Source: Streptomyces xinghaiensis S187 | GTDB taxonomy: Bacteria > Actinomycetota > Actinomycetes > Streptomycetales > Streptomycetaceae | NCBI RefSeq assembly: GCF_000220705.2 | Contig: NZ_CP023202.1 | Coordinates: 1 to 64,000 of the forward strand | Direction of reading: 5' to 3' | Length of the DNA stretch: 64,000 bases | Part shown: positions 50,400-59,240 of the stretch, in pieces | Layout of the letters: each line of letters starts with the position of its first letter | Numbering within the stretch: the stretch's first letter is position 1 | Translations under genes and position numbers: made by a program | Notes under the pieces: model-generated | What the model saw: the letters and a program-made list of their open reading frames with translations, nothing else | The model's database searches: none | Told to the model about the DNA's origin: nothing

Positions 50400-51565
50400 C
50401 GACCACCCCCCACTCCCCCGCCGCGCCTCCCCCGCCCCCGGCCGCCGGGATACCGGAACCGGCCGGCGGCCCGGTCGCCGAGCTCCTGTGGCGGGCCGTG
50501 TCCGCGGGCGACGAGTACGCGGCGACGGCGGCCGTGCTCGCGGCGCTCGACGCCGGGGCGGACCCCGAGAGCCTCCTCCTGGAGAGCGTCGCCCCGGTCC
50601 AGGCCCGGGTGGGCCGCGAGTGGGCCGCCAACCGCATGACCGTCGCCCAGGAGCACGCGGCCACCGCCATCAACGACCGCGTCGTCGCCGCCGTCGCCCA
50701 CCACCCGGCGAGCCGCAGACGGCCGGACCGGGGCCGGATCACGGTGGCGTGCGTCAACGGGGAGTGGCACGCCCTGCCCGCCCGGCTGCTCGCCGAGGTG
50801 CTGCGGCTGCACGGCTGGCGGGTGGACTTCCTGGGCGCCCAGGTGCCGGCCCCGCACCTCATCGCGCATCTGCATCTCACCGGCCCCGACGCGGTGGCCC
50901 TCTCCAGTTCGATCCCCACCCGCCTCCCCACGGCGCACGCCACCATCACCGCCTGCCAGGCCGCCGGCACCCCGGTCCTCGCCGGAGGCGCCGCCTTCGG
51001 CCCCGACGGCCGGTACGCGCGGCTGCTGGGCGCCGACGCCTGGGCGGCGGACGCCCGGTCCGCCGCCGCCCGGCTCGCCGAAGGGCCGCTCGCGGGCGGC
51101 CGGGCGGCCCCGGTGCGGCAGCCCGCCGACCGGCTCCCGCATCTGGCCGACCAGGAGTACACCCACGTCACCCGGGACGCACCCCGGCTGGTGCGGGACA
51201 CCCTCGCCGGCCTGGAGGCCCGTATCCCGGCGATGCGGGACTACACGGACGCGCAGCGGCGGCACACCGCCGAGGACATCGCCCACATCGTCGACTTCCT
51301 CGCCACTGCCCTCTACACCGGCGATCCGCGGCTCTTCACCGGCTTCCTCACCTGGACCGGCGGCATCCTCACCGCACGCGGCGTCCCCGCCGCCACCCTG
51401 CGCCCCGCCCTCGACCGCCTGGCCGGACTGCTCGGCGACTTCCCCCGCGCCCTCGCCACCCTCGACGAGGCCCGGCGGGCACTCGACACGGCCTTCCCCC
51501 CGGCGCCGGCCGCCCCCGAGACCACCGGTCCCCGACCTCCCCGGGGCCGACGGCCGGGCTCGTGA
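50396..51565 (+). CDS. Cobalamin-binding sensor protein (CarH/LitR-like module)
   Basis: 389 residues from ATG 50396, overlapping the phosphatase stop. The helical cap contains W76-x9-E86-H87 (VGREWAANRMTVAQEHAAT), the W-x9-EH light-sensor motif of CarH/LitR proteins. The Rossmann-like B12 domain has the lower-ligand His125 in VNGEWHALPARLLAEVL, then LALSSS-type and VLAGGAAFG segments. No MerR DNA-binding domain is present. Instead there is a C-terminal helical domain of about 130 residues (DYTDAQRRHTAEDIAHIVDFLATALYTGDPRLFTGFLTWTGGILTARG), similar to globin-like or sensor helical bundles. It may control the coupled phosphatase through adenosylcobalamin photolysis; this is inference. Confidence 0.85.
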   Translation: MTTTPHSPAAPPPPPAAGIPEPAGGPVAELLWRAVSAGDEYAATAAVLAALDAGADPESLLLESVAPVQARVGREWAANRMTVAQEHAATAINDRVVAAVAHHPASRRRPDRGRITVACVNGEWHALPARLLAEVLRLHGWRVDFLGAQVPAPHLIAHLHLTGPDAVALSSSIPTRLPTAHATITACQAAGTPVLAGGAAFGPDGRYARLLGADAWAADARSAAARLAEGPLAGGRAAPVRQPADRLPHLADQEYTHVTRDAPRLVRDTLAGLEARIPAMRDYTDAQRRHTAEDIAHIVDFLATALYTGDPRLFTGFLTWTGGILTARGVPAATLRPALDRLAGLLGDFPRALATLDEARRALDTAFPPAPAAPETTGPRPPRGRRPGS

Positions 51566-51615
51566 GCCGGAGCGGCGCAGTTGTCGCCGGCGAGGACGCG
51601 GCTTGTCACGAACGC

Positions 51616-52272
51616 TCACTCAGCGGCCTTCCTGTCACCGGTACCGCGACGGCCGGCGGCTGGAGGGGTACGCGGCCGCAGGCGTTCTCCCTGCGGCCCG
51701 AACATGATCAGATACTCGACCGGTCCGTCGGATCCGGCGTTCGCGACTCCATGGGGGACACGGGTGTCGAACTCCGCGGCGTCCCCGGCAGCCAGGACGA
51801 GGTCCTGGTCACCGAGCGCGAGCCACAGCCGCCCGTACAGGACGCACAGCCACTCGTAGCCCTCGTGGGACACCTGCCGGGGCCGCCCGGGCGGCCTCTC
51901 GGCGGCGGGCAGGACATGCTTGTGGGCGTGCAGGCCGCCGACGTACCGGGTCAGCGGCAGCACCGCCTTGCCGTCGCCGAACCCGTGCCGCGCCGTGCCG
52001 CGGGGCCCGGCCGCGGGAACGGGAGCGGCCGCGGGAGCGGGTGCGGTGCCGGCCAGCTCGTCCAGGGAGACCGCGAATTCCTTCGCCAGCCGCAGCAGCA
52101 CCTCCAAGGTGGGCTTGCGCCGGCCGGTCTCGGCCCGCGAGAGCGTACTGGTCGAGATGCCGGTCGCGCGGCTGACATCGGCGAGTGTGAGGCCACGGCG
52201 CTCGCGCACGCCCCGCAGCCGGGGCCCCACCGCCGCCAGCATCCGGGTCACGTCGTCCCCTGCCACGCTCAC
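51616..52272 (-). CDS. XRE-cupin transcriptional regulator
   Basis: 218 residues from GTG 52272 (GGAGGGAACA upstream). The helix-turn-helix is VGPRLRGVRERRGLTLADVSRATGISTSTLSRAETGRRKPTLEVLLRLA. After a Pro/Ala-rich linker, a cupin domain covers about residues 110-200, with GLHAHKHVLPA, SHEGYEWLCVLYGRLWLALGDQDLVLAAGDAAEFDTRVPHGVAN. The His and Glu positions of the cupin metal or ligand pocket are present. Such proteins sense small metabolites. The gene is divergent from the alpha/beta hydrolase, sharing a 139-base promoter region, and likely regulates it. Confidence 0.9.
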   Translation of the reverse strand: MSVAGDDVTRMLAAVGPRLRGVRERRGLTLADVSRATGISTSTLSRAETGRRKPTLEVLLRLAKEFAVSLDELAGTAPAPAAAPVPAAGPRGTARHGFGDGKAVLPLTRYVGGLHAHKHVLPAAERPPGRPRQVSHEGYEWLCVLYGRLWLALGDQDLVLAAGDAAEFDTRVPHGVANAGSDGPVEYLIMFGPQGERLRPRTPPAAGRRGTGDRKAAE

Positions 52273-52411
52273 TGTTCCCTCCCGCCGTGCCGCGTCACCG
52301 CCCTGTCCCGCCAGCTTGCCGGAATGGCAACGCTGATCGCGCCGAGTGACCGCCGCGCCGCATGATCGATGGGTACCCGCCGACCGCCCGCGAACCGAGG
52401 AGAAGTCCCCC

Positions 52412-53401
52412 ATGCGATCCGAGCCGGCCGCCGCAGTCCGCCACCGCACCGTCGGGACCCCTGCCGGGCGCCTGCACCTGGCCGAGCAGGGCACCGGCCC
52501 GCTGGTCCTGCTCGTGCACGGCTTCCCCGAGTCCTGGTACTCCTGGCGCCACCAGCTCCCGGCCCTCGCGGCGGCCGGCTACCGGGCCGTGGCGATCGAC
52601 GTACGCGGCTACGGCCGCTCCTCCAAGCCCGCCGCGACCGACGCCTACCGCATGCTCGACCTGGTGGAGGACAACGTCGCCGTCGTGCGCGCACTCGGCG
52701 AGGAGAACGCGGTGGTCGTCGGCCACGACTGGGGCTCCAGCATCGCCGCCGCCTCCGCCCTGCTCCACCCCGGGGTCTTCCGCGCCGTCGGCCTGCTGAG
52801 CGTCCCGTACGCGCCGCCCGGCGGCCCCCGCCCCACCGATGTCTTCGGCCGGATCGGCGGCCCCGGTCAGGAGTTCTACGTCTCCTACTTCCAGGAGCCC
52901 GGCCGCGCCGAGGCGGAGATCGAGCCCGATGTCCGGGGCTGGCTCGCGGGCTTCTACGCGGCCCTGTCCGCCGACACCATGCCGGCCGAGGGCGAGCCCG
53001 ACCCGCACTTCGTCGCCCGCGGCGGCGGCCGGCTGCGCGACCGGTTCCCCACGGGGGTTCTCCCGGCCTGGCTGAGCGAGGACGACCTCGACGTCTACGC
53101 CGGGGAGTTCGAGCGCACCGGCCTGACCGGCGCCCTCAACCGCTACCGCGCCATGGACCGCGACTGGGAAGACCTCGCTCCCCACCGCGGAGCCCCGGTC
53201 GCACAGCCGTCCCTGTTCATCGGCGGCGCCCTGGACGCCTCCACCACCTGGATGGCCGACGCCATCGACGCCTTCCCCACCACCCTCCCCGCCCTGTCCG
53301 CCTCCCACCTCCTGGACGGCTGCGGCCACTGGATCCAGCAGGAGCGCCCCGAGGAGGTCAACAGCCTGCTGACCGACTGGCTCGCCACCGTCCGGGGCTG
53401 A
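52412..53401 (+). CDS. Alpha/beta hydrolase, epoxide hydrolase-like
   Basis: 329 residues from ATG 52412 (GAGGAG upstream). The oxyanion motif is LLVHGFPESWYSWRHQLPALA. The nucleophile elbow is VVVGHDWGSSIAA with Asp as nucleophile, which places it in the epoxide hydrolase/dehalogenase branch. The acid residue is probably Asp in GGALDASTTW, and the catalytic His is in LDGCGHWIQQERPEEVN. FHGYGRSSKP-like sequence (VRGYGRSSKPAATDAYRM) also fits epoxide hydrolases. It is divergent from the XRE-cupin regulator. The natural substrate is unknown. Confidence 0.88.
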   Translation: MRSEPAAAVRHRTVGTPAGRLHLAEQGTGPLVLLVHGFPESWYSWRHQLPALAAAGYRAVAIDVRGYGRSSKPAATDAYRMLDLVEDNVAVVRALGEENAVVVGHDWGSSIAAASALLHPGVFRAVGLLSVPYAPPGGPRPTDVFGRIGGPGQEFYVSYFQEPGRAEAEIEPDVRGWLAGFYAALSADTMPAEGEPDPHFVARGGGRLRDRFPTGVLPAWLSEDDLDVYAGEFERTGLTGALNRYRAMDRDWEDLAPHRGAPVAQPSLFIGGALDASTTWMADAIDAFPTTLPALSASHLLDGCGHWIQQERPEEVNSLLTDWLATVRG

Positions 53402-53504
53402 ACCGGGCGGGCGGCCCGGGCAGCTCGGAGGGTGGTGCGTTGCGTCCCGGCACGTCGCTGGGGCGGCACCGTGGCGGCGGCCGGTCCGGCGGCGGCGCCC
53501 CGCG

Positions 53505-54059
53505 TCAGCCGTAGCCGATGTCGATGTAGTCGATGTCGGTGAACTCCACCCGGAGGTCCTGGGCGCGGCGGCCGCGGTCCTTGAAGTAGATCTCCTGGAG
53601 CCCTTCGGCGACGATGCCGCGCAGCTCGGCCTCACCGGCCCCGGCCGCCCGCGCCTCCAGGAGCCGGGCGGCGTAGGCGGGCGGAAGGTGCTGGGTGACG
53701 CGGCGGACGCGGCCGTCGTCGGTGGAGCCGGGGGCGGCGGTGTAGCCGAAGCGGGCCCGGGTCTCGACCGTGATGCCCGTGTCGGTGGCGCGGCGGCGGG
53801 CCCGTTCCCGGACGCGGGGCTGCCAGCGGCGGCGGACCTCGGCCTCCAGCCGGTCGGCGATGGGGCGGGGCGGGTGCTTCCGGGTGCCCTGCAGATAGCG
53901 CTCCACCGAGCGCATGCTGACCCCGAGCAGCGCGGCCACCGCCCGGGTGGTCTTGACCTGGCTCAGCAGGTAACGGACCCGCGCCTGGGTGGACTTGGGC
54001 GGCCGGCGGGTGAAGGACTCCTCGTCGGCCCGGAGCAGGCTGTCGCCGATCTCTCCCAC
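53505..54059 (-). CDS. tpg: Telomere-protecting terminal protein Tpg
   Basis: 184 residues from GTG 54059, nine bases after AGGAG, the length usual for Tpg. The protein is strongly similar to Streptomyces Tpg: GEIGDSLLRADEESFTRRPPKSTQARVRYLLSQVKTTRAVAALLGVSMRSVERYLQGTRKHPP with its helix-turn-helix, then ARRRATDTGITVETRARFGYTAAPGSTDD, and the closing IVAEGLQEIYFKDRGRRAQDLRVEFTDIDYIDI. Tpg binds covalently to the 5' ends of linear replicons and primes end patching. It is immediately downstream of tap, the partner that recruits it. Presence of the pair means a linear replicon. Confidence 0.93.
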   Translation of the reverse strand: MGEIGDSLLRADEESFTRRPPKSTQARVRYLLSQVKTTRAVAALLGVSMRSVERYLQGTRKHPPRPIADRLEAEVRRRWQPRVRERARRRATDTGITVETRARFGYTAAPGSTDDGRVRRVTQHLPPAYAARLLEARAAGAGEAELRGIVAEGLQEIYFKDRGRRAQDLRVEFTDIDYIDIGYG

Positions 54060-54064
54060 GCGGG

Positions 54065-56194
54065 TCACTCCTCTGCTTCGCCGGCGCCGCCGGTCTTGAT
54101 GTGGCGGGCCGGGTTGTGCCCGGCGTCGAGCAGTTCCGCGGCCCACAGCAGGGACCGGGTGCCCTCGTGCTTGACCATCCCCGGGTTGACGCCGAGCCGG
54201 AACCCGCCGGGCAGCGGCGCCCCGTCGGGCGTGCGCGGCAGGACGTCCAGCGGGGACGGGCCGTCGGAGAGGTAGACGGCGCAGTCGGAGAGGACGGCGA
54301 CCGGGTACAGGCCCGCGCCCTCGGCCAGCTTGCGCATCTTGCGGTGCATGTTGACCCGGGCCGAGGCGATCACGGCGGCGCGGATGTCCGGGCGCCAGGT
54401 GGGGCGTTCCAGCGCGGGCCACCGCTGACCGGGCCGGTGGCCACGGCCCTGGGGGCGTTCGCGGAGCTTCCCGATGCCGCCCTTGACCGTGGCCTTCACG
54501 GCGGACAGCACCGCGGCCTGGCCGGGGTCGGCCCGCCGGTGCCGCTCCATCGCGGCGAGGAACTCGGCCTCCGGCATGCCCGGGGTGACGCCGAGGCGTT
54601 CCATCGTGGCGAGGTAGGCGTCGCGCAGCCGCTGGTACCAGGGGTCCAGATAGGGCCCGTGCTCCGGCCGGACCCAGGCCTCCGACGGCCGCACGTCGTG
54701 GCCGAGTTCCGCCGCGTACGCCAGGGTGGGCGTGGCGTACCAGGCCGGTCCCTCCGGGGGGTCGCCGTGCGGGGTGAACGGGTTCGGCAGGCGCGGGTCG
54801 AGGCCGATGCCGGAGAGGTCCGCGTACCAGCAGCCGGGGACCTTCTTGTCGAAGCGCGGCTCCCGTACGTGGACCGGGGCACCGAGGCCCACCGGCAGCC
54901 GGTTGGCGGCGGCGGCGAAGGCCATGTTGACGTCCAGTCCGACCGCGTACGCCCGGCCGCACTCGGCGTCGGTGAGCAGCTGGGGATCGCGGATCCAGTC
55001 GTGGGCCTCCTCGTCCAGCTCCTGGCCGGCGGGGCGGCCCGCGGCGACGGGGTGTTCCCCGGGCGCCTCCGGGGGCGCCGGGTCGACAGCGGCCGTGAGC
55101 GAGCCGGGGACGGGGCCGGGCACCCAGCGGTCCCCGCCCTCCTCGCGCACCGGACGGGTCGGGGGCCGCAGCGCCGTCATCAGCTCCAGGCCGTTGACGG
55201 CGCACGAACCGCGCGGGGTGAGGACCCGGGCCGCGTAGTCGCCCAGGACCTGGGCGAGCCGGGGCGCGGGCAGATCCTCCGCACCGGGCCAGGAGCGGGG
55301 GTCGAGCGCGCCGAAGGGCAGCACGGCCAGCTGCACGCACCGGCGCCGGCCGTCGGCCGCGGGCCGGTAGATCCGCGGCCAGGGCCCGAAGCCGCGCCGC
55401 GTGAGCCGCCATCCGGCGCGGGTGATCCGACGGACGACGGGGTGGTCCTCCGGCAGCCGCCAGGTGCGCCGGTCCTCCAGGTCGGGCGGCAGGCCGAGAC
55501 GCGCCGCCGCGGCGGCGGTCAGCACGACCAGCGGATCCGCGTCCCGGCCGGCGGGGTGCAGCCGCTCCGCGCCGAGCCGGGCCTCACCGAGGGCCCATTC
55601 CACCAGCTCCGGCACGGTCTTCGCGGGGCACTCCAGGACGAGGCCGCCGACCCCGTACGCGGTGCCGTCCCCGTCCAGCACCACGAGCGGGCCGTCCGCG
55701 AACGGCGAGCCGGCGGAGGGGTCCTGGGCGCTTTCGCGGGGCGTGGCCGGTCCCCGGTCCGCGGACCGGCCCGGTACGGCGGCCCGGGTGGCGGCGGCGC
55801 CGCCGGAGGCGCGGGGCCCGGTCCCGGCCGGGCCGGCGGCCGCGGGCGGAGGAGCGGCGTCCGGGGTTCCGCCGGACCCGGCGGACTCCGCGGATTCCCC
55901 GGGCTGTCGGGGCTCCGCGGGCGCGGGCCGCACGGGCTCCGCAGGCTCCGCGGGTGCCGGATGGAGCGCGGCGAGCCGGTCCAGCAGGCGGATGTACGCC
56001 TGTCGCTGCGGCGGCCGGGGCTCGGTGCGCCCCGCCTCCCAGTTGACGACCGTCGTCCGGCGCACGCCCAGGGCTTCGGCGACCTGCTCCCGGGTCAGGC
56101 CGTGCGCCTTCCGCAGCCGCTCCCGCTCGGCGGGCGGCGGGAGCGTGGCCCGCCGTTCGACCAGCGCGTCGACCGCTTCGAACAACTCGGACAC
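54065..56194 (-). CDS. tap: Telomere-associated protein Tap
   Basis: 709 residues from GTG 56194; its stop lies five bases before the tpg start. The N-terminus has an XRE-type helix-turn-helix (RERLRKAHGLTREQVAEALGVRRTTVVNWEAGRTEPRPPQRQAY), then a low-complexity Pro/Ala/Gly segment to about residue 165. The Tap-specific region follows: DGDGTAYGVGGLVLECPAKTVPELVEWALGEARLG, YAVGLDVNMAFAAAANRLPVGLG (with an Asp that suggests a polymerase-like active site) and AVLSDCAVYLSDGPSPLDVLPR with Asp pairs. Tap binds the 3' overhang of telomeres and recruits Tpg. The order tap then tpg is the conserved one. Confidence 0.9.
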   Translation of the reverse strand: MSELFEAVDALVERRATLPPPAERERLRKAHGLTREQVAEALGVRRTTVVNWEAGRTEPRPPQRQAYIRLLDRLAALHPAPAEPAEPVRPAPAEPRQPGESAESAGSGGTPDAAPPPAAAGPAGTGPRASGGAAATRAAVPGRSADRGPATPRESAQDPSAGSPFADGPLVVLDGDGTAYGVGGLVLECPAKTVPELVEWALGEARLGAERLHPAGRDADPLVVLTAAAAARLGLPPDLEDRRTWRLPEDHPVVRRITRAGWRLTRRGFGPWPRIYRPAADGRRRCVQLAVLPFGALDPRSWPGAEDLPAPRLAQVLGDYAARVLTPRGSCAVNGLELMTALRPPTRPVREEGGDRWVPGPVPGSLTAAVDPAPPEAPGEHPVAAGRPAGQELDEEAHDWIRDPQLLTDAECGRAYAVGLDVNMAFAAAANRLPVGLGAPVHVREPRFDKKVPGCWYADLSGIGLDPRLPNPFTPHGDPPEGPAWYATPTLAYAAELGHDVRPSEAWVRPEHGPYLDPWYQRLRDAYLATMERLGVTPGMPEAEFLAAMERHRRADPGQAAVLSAVKATVKGGIGKLRERPQGRGHRPGQRWPALERPTWRPDIRAAVIASARVNMHRKMRKLAEGAGLYPVAVLSDCAVYLSDGPSPLDVLPRTPDGAPLPGGFRLGVNPGMVKHEGTRSLLWAAELLDAGHNPARHIKTGGAGEAEE

Positions 56195-56295
56195 CGGACA
56201 CCACCCCCAGCCGCAGACTTTATACACCGGACGCCGCGCCGGGCGTGCCCGCCCGCCGCCACGGACACCGCGGGGCGGAGAGGTACGTTGCCCGG

Positions 56296-56739
56296 ATGGA
56301 ACAGCGCATCAGCCTGATCACTCTGGGTGTCGCCGACGTGGCCCGCTCCCGGGCGTTCTACGAGCGTCTCGGCTGGCGGGGCCAGGAAACCGAGGGCACG
56401 GTCTTCTTCCAGGCGGGCGGCCTCGGCCTGGTCCTCTGGAGCCGCGACGCGCTCGCGCGGGACTCGGGTGTCGAGGACACCCGGGCGGACGGGTTCGGCG
56501 GGATCGCCCTCGCCCACAACCTGCGCTCCCCCGGGGAGGTCGACGAACTCCTTGCGGCGGCCCGGGAAGCGGGCGCCACCGTCACCCGGCCCGGGGCCGC
56601 CACCTTCTACGGCGGCTACGCGGGCGCGTTCACCGACCCCGACGGCCATGTCTGGGAGATCGCCCACAATCCGGGCTTCCCCCTCGCCGAGGACGGCTCG
56701 CTCACCATTCCGGACCTCGGCGGAACCCAGCTGTCCTGA
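56296..56739 (+). CDS. VOC-family (glyoxalase-like) protein
   Basis: 147 residues from ATG 56296. Vicinal-oxygen-chelate features are clear: MEQRISLITLGVADVARSRAFYERLGWRG at the start, GGIALAHNLRSPGEVDELLAAAREAGATV in the middle and the closing FTDPDGHVWEIAHNPGF. The metal-binding positions seem partly altered: the first expected His is not present, while the later Glu in HVWEIA is. It may be a bleomycin-resistance-like binding protein or a lyase. It stands alone, divergent from tap. Confidence 0.85.
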   Translation: MEQRISLITLGVADVARSRAFYERLGWRGQETEGTVFFQAGGLGLVLWSRDALARDSGVEDTRADGFGGIALAHNLRSPGEVDELLAAAREAGATVTRPGAATFYGGYAGAFTDPDGHVWEIAHNPGFPLAEDGSLTIPDLGGTQLS

Positions 56740-56870
56740 CCACGGGGCGCCGGGCCCCCCGGCCCCGTCGGAACGGGCACGCGCACGGTCCCGCCGTGGC
56801 GGAGCCGGCCGGGCGTGTCCGCCGGCCGCGACTCGCCGTCCCGCCGCGCGCACTCCGGCCGGACACCCGG

Positions 56871-57266
56871 TCAGGACGGGGTGCCCGGCATCTCCGGCCG
56901 GTCGATGATCCGCAGCCAGCTGCCGTCCGGCTCCCGGCGTACGACCTGTACCCTGCCGCCCGTGCCGTCCGCGGAGCGCGTCGAGGTGAGGGCGAGGTCG
57001 CCGTGGCGGACCGTGGGCAGCGGCTCCTCCCGGGGGAACGGCAGCGGTGCGTGCTCCAGCATCCGCTCGCACACGGCGCGGATCGCCTCCCGGCCGGCCG
57101 TGACGGCCCCGGGCGGGAAGGCGAGCACCGCGTCGGGGGCGTAGAGCTCGGCCAGTCCCTCGGCGTCACGGGCGTTGGCGCGCTCCACGAACAGCCGGGT
57201 GACGTCCTCGGGGGTGGTGGCGCGTTCCCGCGCGCCGGTGCCGCTTCCGGTTCCTGTCCCGGTCAT
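56871..57266 (-). CDS. SnoaL/NTF2-like (DUF4440-type) protein
   Basis: 131 residues from ATG 57266. After a Gly/Thr-rich start it shows the NTF2 fold typical of SnoaL-like proteins: TTPEDVTRLFVERANARDAEGLAELYAPDAVLAFPPGAVTAGREAIRAVCERML, then LPTVRHGDLALTSTRSADGTGGRVQVVRREPDGSWLRIIDRP. Such proteins are small enzymes or binding proteins for diverse substrates. The gene is divergent from a LysR-type regulator (start 57360), the usual sign of control by that regulator. Confidence 0.87.
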   Translation of the reverse strand: MTGTGTGSGTGARERATTPEDVTRLFVERANARDAEGLAELYAPDAVLAFPPGAVTAGREAIRAVCERMLEHAPLPFPREEPLPTVRHGDLALTSTRSADGTGGRVQVVRREPDGSWLRIIDRPEMPGTPS

Positions 57267-57359
57267 GGGTGCCTCCTGGTCTCTCGCTCGCCACCACCCT
57301 GCGGGAGCCCGAACCAGAAGTCCAAGAGCTGGTTGGTCTGGTCACTAGAATCATCGGTT

Positions 57360-58250
57360 ATGGAACTGCGCCAGCTCGCCTACTTCGTGGCCGTGGCCGA
57401 GGAGCGGAACTTCACCCGGGCCGCCGAGCGGCTCCATGTGGCGCAGCCCGGGGTGAGCGCGCAGATCCGCCGCCTGGAACGGGAGTTCGGGCAGGAGTTG
57501 TTCGACCGCTCCGGACGCACGGTGCGGCTCACCGCGGCCGGTGCCGCCGTCCTCCCCCACGCGCGGACCGCCCTCGCGGCGGCGGACGGCGCCCGGTCCG
57601 CCGTCGAGGAGCTGACCGGTCTGCTCCGGGGCACGGTGGCGATCGGCAGCGTCACCTCGCACAAGGTGGATCTGCCCGGTCTCCTCGCCGACTTCCACCG
57701 GGACCATCCGGCCGTGGAGATCACCCTGACCGAGGAGACGACGGACCGGCTGGTCGACGGCGTGCGCACGGGGCGGCTCGACGCGGCGGTGATCAGCGTG
57801 GGAGAGACGGTTCCGGACGGTCTCGCGTCGGTGGTGGTGGACGACCAGCCGATCGTCGCCGCGGTCGCCGCAGGCCACGAACTCGCCGTCCACGCGCGCC
57901 TCCCGCTCGCCGCGCTCCGCGGCCACGCGCTGATCAGCCTGCCCGGCGGCACGGGCCTGCGCGCCCGGCTGGACGAGGCCTGCGCGGCGGCCGGCTTCAC
58001 CCCCCGGATCGCGTTCGAGGCCGGTGATCCGGGGGTGCTCGCCGAGCTCGCGGCCCGCGGGCTGGGGGTGGCGATCCTGCCCGCCGTGGTCGCCGCGGCG
58101 CGGCCGGACCGGCTGCGGGGAGTCGCCCTCACACGGCCGGATCTGCGCGGGCGGCTGGTCTTCGCGTGGCGTGCCGGCGGCCCGGCGGGCCCGGCGGGCC
58201 GGGCCCTGGTCGGCCGTGCCCGCGCGGCCCTGCGGAGCACCGGCCGGTGA
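57360..58250 (+). CDS. LysR-family transcriptional regulator
   Basis: 296 residues from ATG 57360. The winged helix-turn-helix is MELRQLAYFVAVAEERNFTRAAERLHVAQPGVSAQIRRLEREFGQELFDR. The sensor domain shows the LysR type II periplasmic-binding fold (GTVAIGSVTSHKVDLPGLLADFH, LDAAVISVG, VVAAVAAGHEL). It is divergent from the SnoaL-like gene over 93 bases, which hold a TAGAAT hexamer at 57346-57351. It probably controls that gene and itself. Confidence 0.92.
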   Translation: MELRQLAYFVAVAEERNFTRAAERLHVAQPGVSAQIRRLEREFGQELFDRSGRTVRLTAAGAAVLPHARTALAAADGARSAVEELTGLLRGTVAIGSVTSHKVDLPGLLADFHRDHPAVEITLTEETTDRLVDGVRTGRLDAAVISVGETVPDGLASVVVDDQPIVAAVAAGHELAVHARLPLAALRGHALISLPGGTGLRARLDEACAAAGFTPRIAFEAGDPGVLAELAARGLGVAILPAVVAAARPDRLRGVALTRPDLRGRLVFAWRAGGPAGPAGRALVGRARAALRSTGR

Positions 58251-58356
58251 GACCGCGCCCACCGCCCGGGGTGCGGGCCCGGGCACGGACGCGCCGTACG
58301 GTCGGCAGCCCGGGGCGCCCGGCTCCGCCGCCGGTGCGCGGGGCCGTTTCCCGGGG

Positions 58357-58701
58357 TCAGCGGCCGGACGGGGACTCCGCGCCGCGCAGCCGCTCGTTGA
58401 TGCGCCGGGCCTCTTCGAGCTGGTCCTCCAGGATGATGATCCGGCAGGCCGCCTCGATCGGGGTTCCCTGGTCGACGAGTTCGCGGGCCCGGGCGGCGAT
58501 CCGCAGCTGATAGCGGGAATAGCGGCGGTGGCCGCCCGCCGAGCGGAGCGGGGTGATCAGCCGCGCGTCCCCCACGGCCCGGAGGAAGGCGGGGGTGGTG
58601 CCGATGATTTCCGCCGCGCGGCCCATGGTGTAGGCCGGGTAGTCGTCGTCTTCCAGGGGATCGGTCGTGGTGTTCGAAGGGTCTTCCGCTGCCACCTGCA
58701 C
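58357..58701 (-). CDS. MerR-family-like helix-turn-helix regulator (short)
   Basis: 114 residues from GTG 58701. The winged helix-turn-helix is of MerR type: YTMGRAAEIIGTTPAFLRAVGDARLITPLRSAGGHRRYSRYQLRIAARARELVDQGTPIEAACRIIILEDQLEEARRINERL, including the GGHRRY wing. There is only a short dimerisation helix and no effector domain, as in single-domain BldC-like or constitutive regulators. A perfect 14-base inverted repeat lies 39 bases upstream of the start. Targets are unknown. Confidence 0.88.
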   Translation of the reverse strand: MQVAAEDPSNTTTDPLEDDDYPAYTMGRAAEIIGTTPAFLRAVGDARLITPLRSAGGHRRYSRYQLRIAARARELVDQGTPIEAACRIIILEDQLEEARRINERLRGAESPSGR

Positions 58702-58739
58702 CTCTGTCTCTGAGCCCTGTCCTTGTGAACGCGCGTCGA

Positions 58740-58772
58740 GGGGCTCCGGTGCCGTGCTGGCACCGGAGCCCC
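58740..58772. repeat. Perfect 14-base inverted repeat upstream of the MerR-type gene
   Basis: GGGGCTCCGGTGCC (58740-58753) and its exact reverse complement at 58759-58772 surround the loop GTGCT. In a transcript toward the MerR-type gene it would form a very stable stem within the untranslated leader. It could be an attenuator, a terminator for transcription from either side, or a dimeric operator. Nothing decides between these. Confidence 0.6.
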
Positions 58773-59240
58773 GAGGGATACAACACCATCTACCGGCTCA
58801 CTGCGCCGGTCTCACTCGTTCCGTACGCCGGCCGGAGGCCGGGGATACGGGGATCTTTGAATGCGTGACCGAGGACCACCTTGCCTTTCCTGGCCTTGCC
58901 GTACCCGGGGTGACGAGGGGGGCGCCGCCCGGGCGATCCCGATGGTGATGTGCTCCTCTCTTCCGGTGATCAACGTGGTGATACTGCTCCGGCGGCTCCT
59001 GGAGCCGCCCGGCCCGGCCGCCGGCGCCGGGGCCCCTTTCCCACTGCCGGCCCCAACCACCGCACCACCGTGCCGCCTTGCTCACGCGGTCGTCGCTGCC
59101 GCGTCCCGCTGACGTGACTCCGCCTTCGGTTACACAAGAAACGTTAACTCCCCTGCCCCCGAATGTCTACAACGGCCACGGGAGATTTTCCGGACCGGCG
59201 GAGCAGGGTCCGGCCGGTCCGGCGCGCCGCCCCCAGGACC
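58773..59240. other. Intergenic region, no confident gene
   Basis: About 470 bases. Several short open frames cross it, but none has both a ribosome binding site and a plausible product. An A/T-richer stretch at 59128-59160 (GTTACACAAGAAACGTTAAC) contains a GTTA...TAAC inverted pair and may be a promoter; its direction is unclear. Confidence 0.4.

Noticed and set aside
58798..59085. Minus-strand open frame of 95 residues starting MSKAARWCGGW
   Set aside because: No ribosome binding site, unusual composition and no recognisable family; kept as non-coding.
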